The position numbers and the translations under genes are program-made. 64,000 nt of DNA. It comes from Bacteroidaceae bacterium. GTDB lineage: Bacteria; Bacteroidota; Bacteroidia; Bacteroidales; Bacteroidaceae. Below are positions 31,164 to 41,028 of the stretch, piece after piece; within the stretch, counting starts at the first letter, position 1, and each line of letters starts with the position of its first letter. Location of the stretch: the NCBI GenBank assembly GCA_017445925.1, contig JAFSRW010000058.1, positions 38,863-102,862 of the forward strand, read 5' to 3'. The notes under the pieces were generated by a model. It had not been told where the DNA came from and did no database searches. It was given only the letters and a program-made list of their open reading frames with translations.

Positions 31164-32495
31164 TCATTTCTTTATCATCATAGATTCAACAATCGGTTTT
31201 CTTAGGCTTAGCCATGCGGGCAGGGCTGCTGCCAGTAGGTTCAGTATGCAGCATATCAGCAAGCAGATAAGGAAGATAGCGGGGGCGAAGAACATTTCGC
31301 CTTGCAGGATAGGCACGCGGCCATTAAATGCGAAGAACATGTAGAATACCCAACTGCGCCAGAGATAGATTGCAGCCCACGCCAAGCAGAGCCCAATGAA
31401 GCCGCCAATGAGCGTTAGCGTCAGATTTTCCATCATCACCTGCCAAAGTAGTGTGCGACGTTTGGCTCCGAACGCCTTGCGGATAGCCATCTCAGGCAGG
31501 CGGCGCTCCATGCGGCTTACTACCATACCGCTCAGGTTAAGGGCAGGCACGAAGAGCAGCATAAAGATGGCAACCACCACGTACCACTCCCAGTTCTTCT
31601 GTGAGGCGTAAGTGTTGAACATCTCGGCTGTGCTACGCCATACATTATTATAATAGGAATCAAGATTATCTAGCATATCCAGGTCGTTCTCCTTGTGCGC
31701 AGCATTATAGCGTGCTTCCACCTCTCGCATCTCCTGCTTGAAGGCATCAAACTTGTTAGAGGCAACACTGAAGGAAAGTGACAACCCTTGTGTGTGATAG
31801 TTTATGCCTCGGTCTGAGAGCAGGCTGTCGGCAGAGTAGGGGAACCAGATATCTGCGCAGCATTTTTCTGCCAGAATGCTGGGTGTTTCCACCACGCCAC
31901 AGATATGGTAATCGCGGTTTTCCACACGGACGGTCTTACCTACACCTTTCTCTCCTTTGCCGAAGAGTTGTTCGCGGATTTCCTCTGTGATAACCACCAT
32001 ACGACGCTCGTTGTCGAAATCGTCCTGCGTGAAAGGTGCTCCCTCGGTGAAGTGGAACTGGAAGAAACGGAAATAGTTGGGCTCTGTCAACTTGAATACT
32101 ATGGAACGATCGTGTATCCCGTCGGCCAGTTTCATGTACCAATCGCCCAGCATCCATGTGGAGACTTCAGCCGCTACACACTCTGGTGTTTTCATTTTCA
32201 GGAACACGTCGCGGAACATCTCTTGTGTGATTTCAACTACAATAGGAACAGAATCGTTAGAGTTTTCTTTCCAATTTCGGTTGTCCATCCTTTCCAGATA
32301 GTACGTCTTGCTGCGGTTCACTTCCGGCGCTATGTCGGCAGTCTTCACGTAATACACCTCGGCAATGAGCATCGTGAAGGCAATGGCGAGGGCCGTGCCG
32401 CAGATGTACATAGCGGAGTACATGAGAGACCCTCCCCCGTCCCCTCCCTCTATGGAGGGGAGAGATAGATGTGATAGAAATTTGCTTTTGTTCAT
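31164..32495 (-). CDS. FtsX/MacB-type ABC permease (pair 4, first)
   Basis: A 443-residue permease with one N-terminal TM (about 30-50), a periplasmic domain and three C-terminal TMs. Typical first-of-pair motifs: EVNRSKTYYLERM after TM1 and SRMERRLPEMAIRKAFGAKRRT before the third TM. The repeat-encoded LPSIEGGDGGG lies at about residues 12-23. It lies 68 bp upstream of its partner and follows the membrane-fusion gene. No ATP-binding motif. Confidence 0.9.
   Translation of the reverse strand: MNKSKFLSHLSLPSIEGGDGGGSLMYSAMYICGTALAIAFTMLIAEVYYVKTADIAPEVNRSKTYYLERMDNRNWKENSNDSVPIVVEITQEMFRDVFLKMKTPECVAAEVSTWMLGDWYMKLADGIHDRSIVFKLTEPNYFRFFQFHFTEGAPFTQDDFDNERRMVVITEEIREQLFGKGEKGVGKTVRVENRDYHICGVVETPSILAEKCCADIWFPYSADSLLSDRGINYHTQGLSLSFSVASNKFDAFKQEMREVEARYNAAHKENDLDMLDNLDSYYNNVWRSTAEMFNTYASQKNWEWYVVVAIFMLLFVPALNLSGMVVSRMERRLPEMAIRKAFGAKRRTLLWQVMMENLTLTLIGGFIGLCLAWAAIYLWRSWVFYMFFAFNGRVPILQGEMFFAPAIFLICLLICCILNLLAAALPAWLSLRKPIVESMMIKK
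32427..32464. repeat. family A repeat at permease N-terminus
   Basis: Encodes SLPSIEGGDGGGSL in frame. Core palindrome CTCCCTCTATGGAGGGGAG. Confidence 0.75.
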
Positions 32496-32563
32496 ATTGT
32501 GTTTGTTATTTGTTAACCTAATATTATTTCAGCCCTCCCCCTCGGGGGAGTTGGAGAGGGGTC

Positions 32564-33928
32564 CTACTTTATCTTCAGTTTTTCTTTCCCTTTATACTTA
32601 CTCATATCACTGACCACCACCTGCTCGCCCTCTTCCAGGCCCTCGATAACTTCTATATAATCGTAGTTGCATTCGCCCAACTTCACCTGACGGGGGCGGA
32701 GTACTCCACTTCCATTTTTCTCTTTTAATTTTTCTCTTTTAATTACAAAGAGTGTATAATCCCCCGGGCCGCTGTAGAACGAGCCGTTGCGGATGCGCAT
32801 GACATCGTCCTTGATGCTGGTGATAACGAAGACTTCCGAGCGGAGACCAGAGCGAAGGCGCGGATGACTCATATCATCGGGCACAGCGGTGAAGGTGATG
32901 GCACCGCTCTGGCTGAGAGGCGTAACCGTGTTGATGGTGCCTGTTAGACGTTCCTTGCCAATCTTCAGCAGGACGGCACCACCTACACGGACGCGGTCGC
33001 TGTGTGTGTCTGAAATTTCGCATTCTGCCTTAAAGTGTCGGAGGTCGCTCACGATGGCAATCTTCTGTCCGGCACTCACGGTGCTGCCTATTTCTGTATT
33101 GATGTAAGTGAGTGTTGCGCGACGAGGCGAGCATATCTTGGCATCATCCAAAGTGCGACGCTTCTCGGCGAGACCTTTCTCGAAGATGCCGTTTTGCAGT
33201 TGCTGCATGCGCAGGTCGGCCTGCTTCACCTTCTTCTCGTTGGCGTACTGCTGGCGCAATTGGCTGAGCTGGAGCTGTGCCGTGCGCAGGGCCGTCTCTG
33301 CCTGCCGCACTCTGTCGCGCGTCCCGGAGCCAAGGCTGTCCAGATAAAGCTCGTTGCGGAGCTGCGCCTCCAACTGCGAGACCTTCATCTCTTCCACCTC
33401 AATCTGCATCTGTCGGTCGGAGAGCTGTGTTTCGGTGTTTGCCTTGAGTTGTGCCATCTGCTGGCGCTTTATCTCCCGCTCATCAAGGGCTTTGGCGTAG
33501 TCCGTCTCGGCCGACTGGAGATCCAGTCGGCACAGCGGCGTGCCTACATCCACGCTGTCGCCGCTGTGGGCATAGACCTCGAGGATGCGCGAACTGATGG
33601 GCGAGACGATGACCTCCTCGAAGGCCGGCACCACCTTACCCGTAGCCGAGACGCTGACATCTATCGTGCCACGGTCCACATCCGAGATGACGAGTGCTTT
33701 CTTGTCCAATGTCGGAATCATCTGCGTGCCGAGCCATGCAGCAAGGCCCATTACCACCACGAAGCCGCCAATCCACATGCCGGCTCTCTTCATCTTGCGT
33801 TTGCGTTGTTCGCTGACAGGAATGGCCCTATCCATAGAAGACCCACCCCTAACCCCTCCCTCTATGGAGGGGAACGATTGGTTCCGTGTTTTTGTGTTCA
33901 TATTATTTGCTATCTCTTCATTTACCAA
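32564..33928 (-). CDS. HlyD/MacA-type membrane-fusion protein
   Basis: A 454-residue periplasmic adaptor with one N-terminal TM (about 45-65), a barrel-sandwich/lipoyl half motif (GKVVPAFEEVIVSPISSRI), a long coiled-coil hairpin (about 130-245), the second lipoyl half (AKICSPRRATLTYINTEIGS) and a beta-barrel region. It should link the inner-membrane permeases to the TolC-like protein. Repeats add SFPSIEGGVRGGS at the N-terminus (about 18-32) and KREKLKEKN near the C-terminal part. It is 40 bp downstream of the TolC-like gene. Confidence 0.92.
   Translation of the reverse strand: MVNEEIANNMNTKTRNQSFPSIEGGVRGGSSMDRAIPVSEQRKRKMKRAGMWIGGFVVVMGLAAWLGTQMIPTLDKKALVISDVDRGTIDVSVSATGKVVPAFEEVIVSPISSRILEVYAHSGDSVDVGTPLCRLDLQSAETDYAKALDEREIKRQQMAQLKANTETQLSDRQMQIEVEEMKVSQLEAQLRNELYLDSLGSGTRDRVRQAETALRTAQLQLSQLRQQYANEKKVKQADLRMQQLQNGIFEKGLAEKRRTLDDAKICSPRRATLTYINTEIGSTVSAGQKIAIVSDLRHFKAECEISDTHSDRVRVGGAVLLKIGKERLTGTINTVTPLSQSGAITFTAVPDDMSHPRLRSGLRSEVFVITSIKDDVMRIRNGSFYSGPGDYTLFVIKREKLKEKNGSGVLRPRQVKLGECNYDYIEVIEGLEEGEQVVVSDMSKYKGKEKLKIK
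32713..32743. repeat. family B-like repeat in membrane-fusion gene
   Basis: A duplicated TTTTTCTCTTTTAA unit, in frame, encodes VIKREKLKEKN. A family A copy lies at 33838-33872 in the same gene. Confidence 0.65.
33838..33872. repeat. family A repeat at membrane-fusion N-terminus
   Basis: In-frame unit encoding SFPSIEGGVRGGS, immediately before the TM segment region. Another family A copy fills the gap at about 33950-33980. Confidence 0.75.
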
Positions 33929-33968
33929 TTAATCATTTACCATTTGTGTTCTCCCCATAGAGGGGGAG

Positions 33969-35519
33969 TTAGAGGGGGTCTTTTACTAACTTCTCTATAT
34001 CTGCTGTTATGTCACATCCTTTCTCGAAGTCCCAAAGGGCGATGCTGCGCAGCTGGTAGTAATAGTACCAATAATAATGCAACTGCGCGATGCGGTTCTG
34101 CCTTGCCTCGTCCTTGGCCTTTGTAGCATCCGAGATATCCAACATGGAAATGCTGCCAATCTTGAAAGTCTCTATATTCGTATTGTAACGCTTCTGGGCA
34201 ATGGTGTCCGCTTCGCATGCGATGCGCAGTTGCTCAGCTTGGTTGTTGAACTGCTCCGTCAGGATGAAGATGTCCTGCCTGAACTCCTGTGCTTGTTGCC
34301 TGAGCTGACCTTGTACTATCTCGCGGTTGCTTTCCGCCATCTTGCGCTGTCCCTTGCGTTTGCCCCAGTCAAGGATGGGAATGGAGAAGCCCACCTGTAC
34401 CACTTCTTTGCTCAGCAGGTCGCGATAGGCACCGCTCAGATTCTCTGCCATTCCTGTATAGCCCAACTGCGCATACAGGTTGATGCTCCTGCGGTTGGCC
34501 TTTGCCGATGCCACATTGTAGTCAGCCTCCAACTGACGGCGCCGCATCGTCGTGGCAAGGGCATTATTCTCCAAGGCATGGGTCAGGACATCATCATAAG
34601 AAAGATGCAAAGCCCCCTCCCCGCTCCCCTTTTGGGGGAGTGCTGGCACTATTGGTTCAATCTCCGCCTCTACATCCAGGAACGATTGCAAGGCAAACTG
34701 GCGGGCCTGACGGTTGCTCTCGCTGTTTGTCAAGGAGCTGTGGGCGTTCAGCACATCCAGTTTCAGTTGCAGCACGTCATTCTCGCTGATGGTTCCCATC
34801 TCTCGTTTAGCCTGAGCCACCTTGTAGAGTTCCTCCGCCTTCTGCAGGTTTTGACGTGCAATGCCCACCTGCTCGCCTGCCAATATCAGATTGAAGAAGA
34901 GGTTGATGGCCTTCATAGCCACCCCTTCCGTTTCACTTAGGAAGCGTGCCTGAGCTTCGCGGTAACGCAAGGGTTCTATCCTGCGGTTCCACTTCTGGTG
35001 GTTCACACCGAAGATGGGTTGCGAAAGGGTCAGCGCTACGGGCATCGACATAAACTGGTTGCCGCCCCCTACGCCCGACTGATGCAGGAAGTCCAGCGAT
35101 GTTTCTACGGACAGTGTTCCACCCGTGGGCCATATCTTCTGGCTTATGTAGAGGGAGCCGTCCATACCTAAGTAATCATTGCGGACATACGACACGCCGC
35201 CGTCCGCCTGCTGGTAGCTGTTGTAGCGCTTGTTGTAGCTGGGTAATGTGGCAGAGAAGGACACCTCCGGCAACAGGTCAGCCTTGTAGCTGCGCCATTG
35301 CCAGTAGGCAGATTTCAGTTCACCCAAATCCACTGCAGCATCCACACTCTGCTTACGTGCCAAAGCGATACAGTCGGAAAGGGACAAAGTAAGAGCCCCC
35401 TCCCCGCTCCCCCTTTGGGGGAGTGCTTTTGTGCTGATTGCTATCGGCAGTAAAGAAAGCAGAAGCAACAATCTTTTCACTCCCCCAAAGGGGGAGAAGG
35501 AGGGGGCTAGCTTATTCAT
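33969..35519 (-). CDS. TolC-like outer-membrane efflux protein
   Basis: A 516-residue TolC/OEP family protein. A signal peptide region (about 10-34) is followed by two repeated OEP domains (about 45-265 and 290-500) with typical helical segments (LNAHSSLTNSESNRQARQFA; FRQDIFILTEQFNNQAEQLR). It forms the outer-membrane duct of the export complex. Three family A repeats are in frame: SFSPFGGVK within the signal region, LPQRGSGEGAL at the mature start, and LPQKGSGEGAL between the two OEP halves. The start overlaps the end of the upstream permease by 8 bp. Confidence 0.92.
   Translation of the reverse strand: MNKLAPSFSPFGGVKRLLLLLSLLPIAISTKALPQRGSGEGALTLSLSDCIALARKQSVDAAVDLGELKSAYWQWRSYKADLLPEVSFSATLPSYNKRYNSYQQADGGVSYVRNDYLGMDGSLYISQKIWPTGGTLSVETSLDFLHQSGVGGGNQFMSMPVALTLSQPIFGVNHQKWNRRIEPLRYREAQARFLSETEGVAMKAINLFFNLILAGEQVGIARQNLQKAEELYKVAQAKREMGTISENDVLQLKLDVLNAHSSLTNSESNRQARQFALQSFLDVEAEIEPIVPALPQKGSGEGALHLSYDDVLTHALENNALATTMRRRQLEADYNVASAKANRRSINLYAQLGYTGMAENLSGAYRDLLSKEVVQVGFSIPILDWGKRKGQRKMAESNREIVQGQLRQQAQEFRQDIFILTEQFNNQAEQLRIACEADTIAQKRYNTNIETFKIGSISMLDISDATKAKDEARQNRIAQLHYYWYYYYQLRSIALWDFEKGCDITADIEKLVKDPL
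34611..34641. repeat. family A repeat in TolC-like gene (middle)
   Basis: Encodes LPQKGSGEGAL between the two OEP halves. Core CTCCCC with CAAAAGGGGAG symmetry. Confidence 0.75.
35393..35509. repeat. two family A repeats in TolC-like gene (N-terminus)
   Basis: 35393-35423 encodes LPQRGSGEGAL and 35479-35509 encodes APSFSPFGGVK. They flank the hydrophobic signal segment. Confidence 0.75.
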
Positions 35520-36810
35520 ATCTCAACGCATTAACAGGTTTCCTATACATAGCTATCAGGGTAGGGATGATGATGCCCAGAGTAACAATGGCAAGCAGAA
35601 GAAGGATTTGTACAGCAGAGACAACGAGGAAATGCGGCCAGAACTGCGTTATCCATTCCGTTTCCCGACCTGACTTCAGTTCGATACCACCATCAGCAAG
35701 GCCAGAGTTGACAGCAATCTGCAGCCAGATAATCTGACCTATTAAACAAGCAATGAACGTAAGCAGGGCTGCCTCTTTCCATATCATACCGAAGATGGTA
35801 CGCCGCTTAGCCCCGAAACTTCGCATGATGCCTATATCACCTGTCCTCTTACGTATCTGCAACCAGAATGTTCCGAGGGTACCAATAACAACGTTCAGCA
35901 TGAAGAGACATAGAAGAATACCAATAAAGAAAAGGAAAACGGTAGTGCCGGTAATGGAATGACTATTTTCCATTCTGTCTTCGTAGATTTGTAACGATGT
36001 TACGCAATAATCATCTCTCTCAAGCCTATTTTCGACCCATTTTGCCAGGAATTCCCTGGCATTGGCTTCTGGTTTCAAACGAAGAAGTAGCCTGGGCATA
36101 TTATCTACTATTACAACTGGTTCGAAGATAGTATAACAATAGCGCTCGTTCGGATCTATCTTAACGTCTTTCAAAACACCCATTATCTTACAATGCTTTA
36201 CGAGTGGCGGGTCTTGCTTTTCACGATTCACTACTATAGTACGCCCTACAACTTGGTCGTTGCCAAAGAGAGAGATGGCAAGGCTGCGGCTGATGACTAC
36301 ACCATCATTCGGACATTCTTCAGAGAGTATTTGAGTCATGGGGCTACCATCTACAGGGGTAAGTCCCTGTGTTTCGAAGTAGTGCTGTCCTGGAACAAAG
36401 TTCTGAGAATACACAGGACACGTACGTGTAGTATCGCCTTCGGGATATACTATCACATCTTGATGCCACGATCTATATCCGATAAAATCATCGGTGAAAC
36501 ATACCGATTGTACCTCTGGCATAGCCATCAAATATTCACGCAGGGCATAGAGATTTGCAAGGTCCTTGCCTGTTATATCGTAGTTGTAGCTAACATTGTT
36601 ATTTTCCTTTTTTGTGATGTGTGCCACATATCCTGTAACCAGATGTTCTCGTTCAAATTCTCCGTCCGCACGGCAGATGTAGGTATTGTATCCTATCATT
36701 AGAGTGTGATCTACAAAATAGAAGCTCAGCAGGCTGATGAGGGCGATTTCTGCGATAAGCCATCCGTTTTTCTTACGATGCGCCCAGAATGTCTTTATGG
36801 TCTGTCTCAT
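35512..36810 (-). CDS. FtsX/MacB-type ABC permease (pair 3, second)
   Basis: A 432-residue permease with an N-terminal TM (about 15-35), an extracytoplasmic domain and three C-terminal TMs. The conserved segment is IRKRTGDIGIMRSFGAKRRT. The start (MRQTIKTFWAHRKKNGWLIAE) has no repeat insertion and shows the undisturbed N-terminus of this subfamily. Its ATG overlaps the stop of the first-of-pair gene by 4 bp, indicating a coupled heterodimer. The C-terminal segment (IPTLIAMYRKPVNALRYE) is almost the same as in the permease at 38240. Confidence 0.9.
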   Translation of the reverse strand: MRQTIKTFWAHRKKNGWLIAEIALISLLSFYFVDHTLMIGYNTYICRADGEFEREHLVTGYVAHITKKENNNVSYNYDITGKDLANLYALREYLMAMPEVQSVCFTDDFIGYRSWHQDVIVYPEGDTTRTCPVYSQNFVPGQHYFETQGLTPVDGSPMTQILSEECPNDGVVISRSLAISLFGNDQVVGRTIVVNREKQDPPLVKHCKIMGVLKDVKIDPNERYCYTIFEPVVIVDNMPRLLLRLKPEANAREFLAKWVENRLERDDYCVTSLQIYEDRMENSHSITGTTVFLFFIGILLCLFMLNVVIGTLGTFWLQIRKRTGDIGIMRSFGAKRRTIFGMIWKEAALLTFIACLIGQIIWLQIAVNSGLADGGIELKSGRETEWITQFWPHFLVVSAVQILLLLAIVTLGIIIPTLIAMYRKPVNALRYE

Positions 36811-38183
36811 CTTTTCTGATTTAGTGATTCAACAATTGGATTATTCAGCGAACGCCACGCAGGGATGAGTGCAGCCATCAAGTTGAGCACTACACAACAG
36901 AGGAAGCAAATCAGGAACAGCTTAGGCGTGAAAAACATGGCAAACTCCATTCCAGCATCCGTGATAGCATTGGCTTGTCTTTCCGTTTGGTTTTGGAATA
37001 ATACTGTCATGAACACCGTACTGTTACGGAGAATATTGACAAAGAACCACGAGATTACCCACCCTACGGCTCCGCCACAGAGTGTCAGTACCAGATTCTC
37101 GTTAATGACCTCACGCAGCAACGTGCTACGTTTGGCACCAAAGGCCTTGCGAATACCCATTTCCGGAAGACGTGACTCCATGCGGTTACTGACAAGGCCA
37201 CTCAGATTGATAGCGGGCAGCAAGAGAAAAATCAGTATCAAAAGGGTTATTGGAATATAAAAGATTGTTTTGACTACTGCATCTGATCCCCCTTCTCCTA
37301 ATCTGAATTGTTGAAAGAAGTTGCTTCGTGCACTCAATTCACATTCTATATTCTCGCCAGTTTGAATATTAATCTGGTTGCAATAAAATTTAAACAGCGG
37401 TTCTGCTTCGTTTAGGAAATCCTGACGCGTATAACCCTCACGAAGAAGAATACGTGTAGTAAGAGATCCGGCATAGGTGACCATTGGCAACATGCTATTG
37501 TGTTCTATATACTCCTGCCTGGACGGTTCTGACGTGTAAGGATAAAATATATCTGCCACAGCATTTTCCGATAGGGTACATACCGGCTTGATAATACCCA
37601 CCACATGATATAGATTGAGCGTTCCTCCGTTTTCTTTTATTTGCAGCTTCTTTGCCACATTTTCCGTAACAACACAAACACGTTCACCGTTTCTGAACTC
37701 CTTTTCCGAGAATGGCCGTCCATCAACAAATGTAAAGTCATATAGGCGGAAAAATTCATGATCGCACCATTTTGCGGCAACGTAACAGGGGTTCTCCCCC
37801 TTCGGATAAATAGATTGACTTGTATTGTAGAATCCTGTAGCTAATTCAACGCTTCTCATTTTTCTAAAACAGGAGTCAAGGGCTAAGGTGGAGAATTCTG
37901 TATAGATTGATCTTACATTCTCACTCTTAAATCTCATGTTTAGATACAGCGTCCGGCTGCGGTTCACCTCTGGCTTAATGTCAGTCAGTTTTATGTTCAA
38001 CACTATCACAACCACCATAGCCGAGGCAATGGCAACAGCTGTGCCCGCAATATAGATGGTGGAGAACAGCTTGTCGGCACGGATGAGTGCAAAGGCGTGA
38101 GCAAAGCCCCCTCCGGCTCCCCCTTTGGGGGAGTGAAAAGTAAGGGAGAAGAAGCTACTCAGTTTTGTAAATATCCTATTCAT
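36807..38183 (-). CDS. FtsX/MacB-type ABC permease (pair 3, first)
   Basis: A 458-residue permease. The repeat-encoded FHSPKGGAGGGF (about 17-28) lies before FALIRADKLFSTIYIAGTAV, the start of TM1. The extracytoplasmic domain follows EVNRSRTLYL. The C-terminal TMs are preceded by SNRMESRLPEMGIRKAFGAK. It ends with VESLNQKR, as does the permease at 39553. It is coupled to the downstream partner and depends on the shared ATPase. Confidence 0.9.
   Translation of the reverse strand: MNRIFTKLSSFFSLTFHSPKGGAGGGFAHAFALIRADKLFSTIYIAGTAVAIASAMVVVIVLNIKLTDIKPEVNRSRTLYLNMRFKSENVRSIYTEFSTLALDSCFRKMRSVELATGFYNTSQSIYPKGENPCYVAAKWCDHEFFRLYDFTFVDGRPFSEKEFRNGERVCVVTENVAKKLQIKENGGTLNLYHVVGIIKPVCTLSENAVADIFYPYTSEPSRQEYIEHNSMLPMVTYAGSLTTRILLREGYTRQDFLNEAEPLFKFYCNQINIQTGENIECELSARSNFFQQFRLGEGGSDAVVKTIFYIPITLLILIFLLLPAINLSGLVSNRMESRLPEMGIRKAFGAKRSTLLREVINENLVLTLCGGAVGWVISWFFVNILRNSTVFMTVLFQNQTERQANAITDAGMEFAMFFTPKLFLICFLCCVVLNLMAALIPAWRSLNNPIVESLNQKR
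38104..38133. repeat. family A repeat at permease N-terminus
   Basis: Encodes HSPKGGAGGGF in frame. A further copy lies in the intergenic gap at 38208-38240. Confidence 0.75.
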
Positions 38184-38239
38184 ATTTTATTTTTTAATGG
38201 GATTGAGGCACTCCCCCAAAGGGGAAGAAGGAGGGGGCC

Positions 38240-39556
38240 TTATTCATATCTCAACGCATTAACAGGTTTTCTGTACATAGCTATTAGGGCAGGGATGATG
38301 ATGCCGAGGGTAACAATCACCAGCATCAGCACATACTGAATGACGCAGATGATGAAGAAATGAGGCCAGAAACTCGTTACCCAGTCCGACTCGTGACCGT
38401 TGGTAACCACAGAGTAACCATCAGCCAGACCTATGTTGATGGCGAACTGCAGCCAAATTATTTGACCGATTATGCAGGCTATGAGGGTAAGTATGGCAAT
38501 CTCTCCCCATACCATACTGAAGATGTTATGCCTTTTGGCACCGAAACTTCGCATGATGCCAATATCCTCTGTTCGCTTGCGTAGTTGTAGCCAGTAGGTA
38601 CCAAGGGTTCCGAGTGTGACGTTTACGAAAAGTAGTGCGAGAAAGATGCCCAAGAACGAGTTAAAAATATCATTGCTGTACCTGGAGTACCGTTTCTGGT
38701 AGTCGGAGAATGTTTCCAACAAGGAGAGCACCTCATGTCCCGCACGGAATTCCCCAAGCCTTTCGCTCATCCTTCTGACAAAGGTCTTGGCATCTACTTC
38801 TGGTCGCAGGCGGATGAGCAACTCGGGACTGTTGTCGGCATGTGAATCATGTGCTGTGAGGATGGTGTAGGCATATCGGTCATAGGCGATGATGCGGAAG
38901 TCTTCTAATACACCGCCAATGGTGTGTCGATTCATTATCACAGGGCCTCCGTTCTCTTTCATGGCCCGGTCGCTGGTGTCCCACTCCACGATGCGACGAC
39001 CTACCACCTGATCGGTGCCGAAGAGTTCCTGTGCTAGGCTACGGCTGATGACGGCACCGTTCACGGGGCATTCCTCTGAGAGTTGTGCAGCTGTAGGACT
39101 GCCCTCAATGGGTGTCAGGCCCTGTGTCTCGAAGTACTGCTCGTGCAGCGTGAACCATGATTGGAATGCATCACACATGTGGGTACTGTCAGCCTCAGAA
39201 GAATAGGTGCGTACGGAACCGCTGTAGTAATAACTTCCACTTTCTCCGATAAAGAAGTTTGCCAGACAGGCATATTGTACTTCAGGGAGAGCACGGACTT
39301 GATCGCGAAGGGCATAGAGGTTTGCGAAGGAAAGCTCGAAGGAGTCTCGCTTTTCACCCAGCTCATAGTCTTTATCAGTCTGCGCTACCAATAAGTGATC
39401 GCGTTCAAAATCGCCCACAGGCCTACAGAAATAGTTTCCGTATGCGCTGACGATGATGTGGTCTATGAAGTAGAAGCTGAGTACGGTTATGAGTATGATT
39501 TCGGCGAACACGAAGCCGTTCTGCTTGCGGTGGGCCCAAAGTGTCTTAAATATCAT
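38240..39556 (-). CDS. FtsX/MacB-type ABC permease (pair 2, second)
   Basis: A 438-residue permease, close relative of the one at 35512 (FKTLWAHRKQNGFVFAE start, LRKRTEDIGIMRSFGAKRHN before the last TMs). One N-terminal TM, extracytoplasmic domain, three C-terminal TMs. No repeat insertion at the N-terminus. Its start overlaps the stop of the first-of-pair gene by 4 bp. Confidence 0.9.
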   Translation of the reverse strand: MIFKTLWAHRKQNGFVFAEIILITVLSFYFIDHIIVSAYGNYFCRPVGDFERDHLLVAQTDKDYELGEKRDSFELSFANLYALRDQVRALPEVQYACLANFFIGESGSYYYSGSVRTYSSEADSTHMCDAFQSWFTLHEQYFETQGLTPIEGSPTAAQLSEECPVNGAVISRSLAQELFGTDQVVGRRIVEWDTSDRAMKENGGPVIMNRHTIGGVLEDFRIIAYDRYAYTILTAHDSHADNSPELLIRLRPEVDAKTFVRRMSERLGEFRAGHEVLSLLETFSDYQKRYSRYSNDIFNSFLGIFLALLFVNVTLGTLGTYWLQLRKRTEDIGIMRSFGAKRHNIFSMVWGEIAILTLIACIIGQIIWLQFAINIGLADGYSVVTNGHESDWVTSFWPHFFIICVIQYVLMLVIVTLGIIIPALIAMYRKPVNALRYE

Positions 39557-40977
39557 CTCTTTTGATTTAACGATTCAACGATAGGGTTCTTTAGCGACCT
39601 CCATGCAGGGATGAGTGCCACCATGAGGTTAAGCACGGCACAGCATAGGAAAACGACAAGGAAAAGGGTCGGCGTGACGAACATCTGATAGTTGAGGCTA
39701 TAGACCTTCATGGCATTCATTGTATCCAAGTCATTAGTTCCCATGAAAATTAATTGGAATACGCCATTGTAGCGTAACGCAGAGACGAAAAGCCAAGAGA
39801 GCACCCAGCCCACCAGGCCGCCACAGAGCGTCAGTACCAGATTCTCAAAGATGACTTCACGGAGTAGCGTTCTGCGCTTGGCTCCGAAGGCCTTGCGGAT
39901 GCCCATCTCTGCACGGCGTGCTTCCATGCGGTTACTAACCAGTCCGCTCAGGTTGATGGCAGGCAGGAAGAGGAATAGCAGCATCAGGATTACTGGCGGT
40001 AGGAGGTTCATGGCTTTATAGGTTGTGTCATCATAGACGTCCAATGCGCCAAAGAAAGTTATTTTCTTGAGCCAGTGTGACTTCACCTTCGGTGTCCAAG
40101 ATACCGATTCACCAACCTGCGTACTCGTTATAGCCTCGTACTGTGTTCGTATTGGTTCGAATTCCTCCAAGAAATCTTTCCGCGAATAACCTTTTTTCAG
40201 AATGATACGAGCTTCGAGGTTGCCGGCATAGGAGATGTCGTAGGACGTCTCCAATTTGCCATCGGGTCTATACCCAAGGCATTCCGCTGTGTAGGGGGCA
40301 AAGATGTCCGCTGCGGATTCCTGCATCAGGAAACTTGGCGACTTGATGATGCCTACCACGCGGAACGGAACTTTGTTTATGAGGATAGACTGTTCTCCTT
40401 CTGGCTTCTCTAAAGGGAAGAGTCCTAACTGATTAGCCACCCTATCCGTTATCACGCAGACGTGTTCACCGTCGCGGAATTCTTTCTCAGAGAATCGACG
40501 TCCAGTTACGAATCTATAGTCGTAGAGGCGGAAGAGTTCGGTATCGCTACCCATTATGGTGAGAGACTTGATGGTTCTACGTGCTTCCATGTCGGAAGCG
40601 GAGATAGTCCAGTGCTCTCCAGGAGGGATGACAGGTGCGACGAACTCCACGCACTTCATCCGACGGAAGCAGGAATCGATGGCCTCGGTAGAACTATTCT
40701 CCAGGTGCCGTTCTTCACCGTGTGATTCTTTATAGAATGTGTTTGTGAGGTACAGTGTCCGGCTGCGGTTCACCTCGGGAGCGATGTCTGCCAGCAGAAT
40801 GTTCAGCACGATGGCCACCACCATAGCCGAGGCAATGGCAACCGCCGTTCCCGCAATGTAAATTCCGGAGAACAACTTGTCAGCACGGATGAGGGCGAAG
40901 GCGTGGCAGACCCACCCCCAACCCCCTCCCTCTATGGAGGGGAGCCATTTGCGTAAAATGTTCGTTATATTTTTCAT
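39553..40977 (-). CDS. FtsX/MacB-type ABC permease (pair 2, first)
   Basis: A 474-residue permease. The N-terminus has the repeat-encoded LPSIEGGGWGWV (about 14-25) before FALIRADKLFSGIYIAGTAV. The rest matches the first-of-pair type: EVNRSRTLYL, an extracytoplasmic domain, SNRMEARRAEMGIRKAFGAKRRT and three C-terminal TMs. It lies 51 bp downstream of the ATPase gene, with a family A repeat in the gap. Confidence 0.9.
   Translation of the reverse strand: MKNITNILRKWLPSIEGGGWGWVCHAFALIRADKLFSGIYIAGTAVAIASAMVVAIVLNILLADIAPEVNRSRTLYLTNTFYKESHGEERHLENSSTEAIDSCFRRMKCVEFVAPVIPPGEHWTISASDMEARRTIKSLTIMGSDTELFRLYDYRFVTGRRFSEKEFRDGEHVCVITDRVANQLGLFPLEKPEGEQSILINKVPFRVVGIIKSPSFLMQESAADIFAPYTAECLGYRPDGKLETSYDISYAGNLEARIILKKGYSRKDFLEEFEPIRTQYEAITSTQVGESVSWTPKVKSHWLKKITFFGALDVYDDTTYKAMNLLPPVILMLLFLFLPAINLSGLVSNRMEARRAEMGIRKAFGAKRRTLLREVIFENLVLTLCGGLVGWVLSWLFVSALRYNGVFQLIFMGTNDLDTMNAMKVYSLNYQMFVTPTLFLVVFLCCAVLNLMVALIPAWRSLKNPIVESLNQKR
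40909..40944. repeat. family A repeat at permease N-terminus
   Basis: Encodes LPSIEGGGWGWV in frame; core CTCCCTCTATGGAGGGGAG. An intergenic copy lies at about 40991-41028. Confidence 0.75.
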
Positions 40978-41028
40978 CTTCTGTGATTGTTTCTCCCCTC
41001 CTTAGAGGGAGGGGATGGGGGAGGGTCT

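Noticed and set aside
33035-34126. 363-codon plus-strand frame across the adaptor and TolC-like genes
   Set aside because: Shadow frame spanning two real genes and their gap; no recognisable domain.
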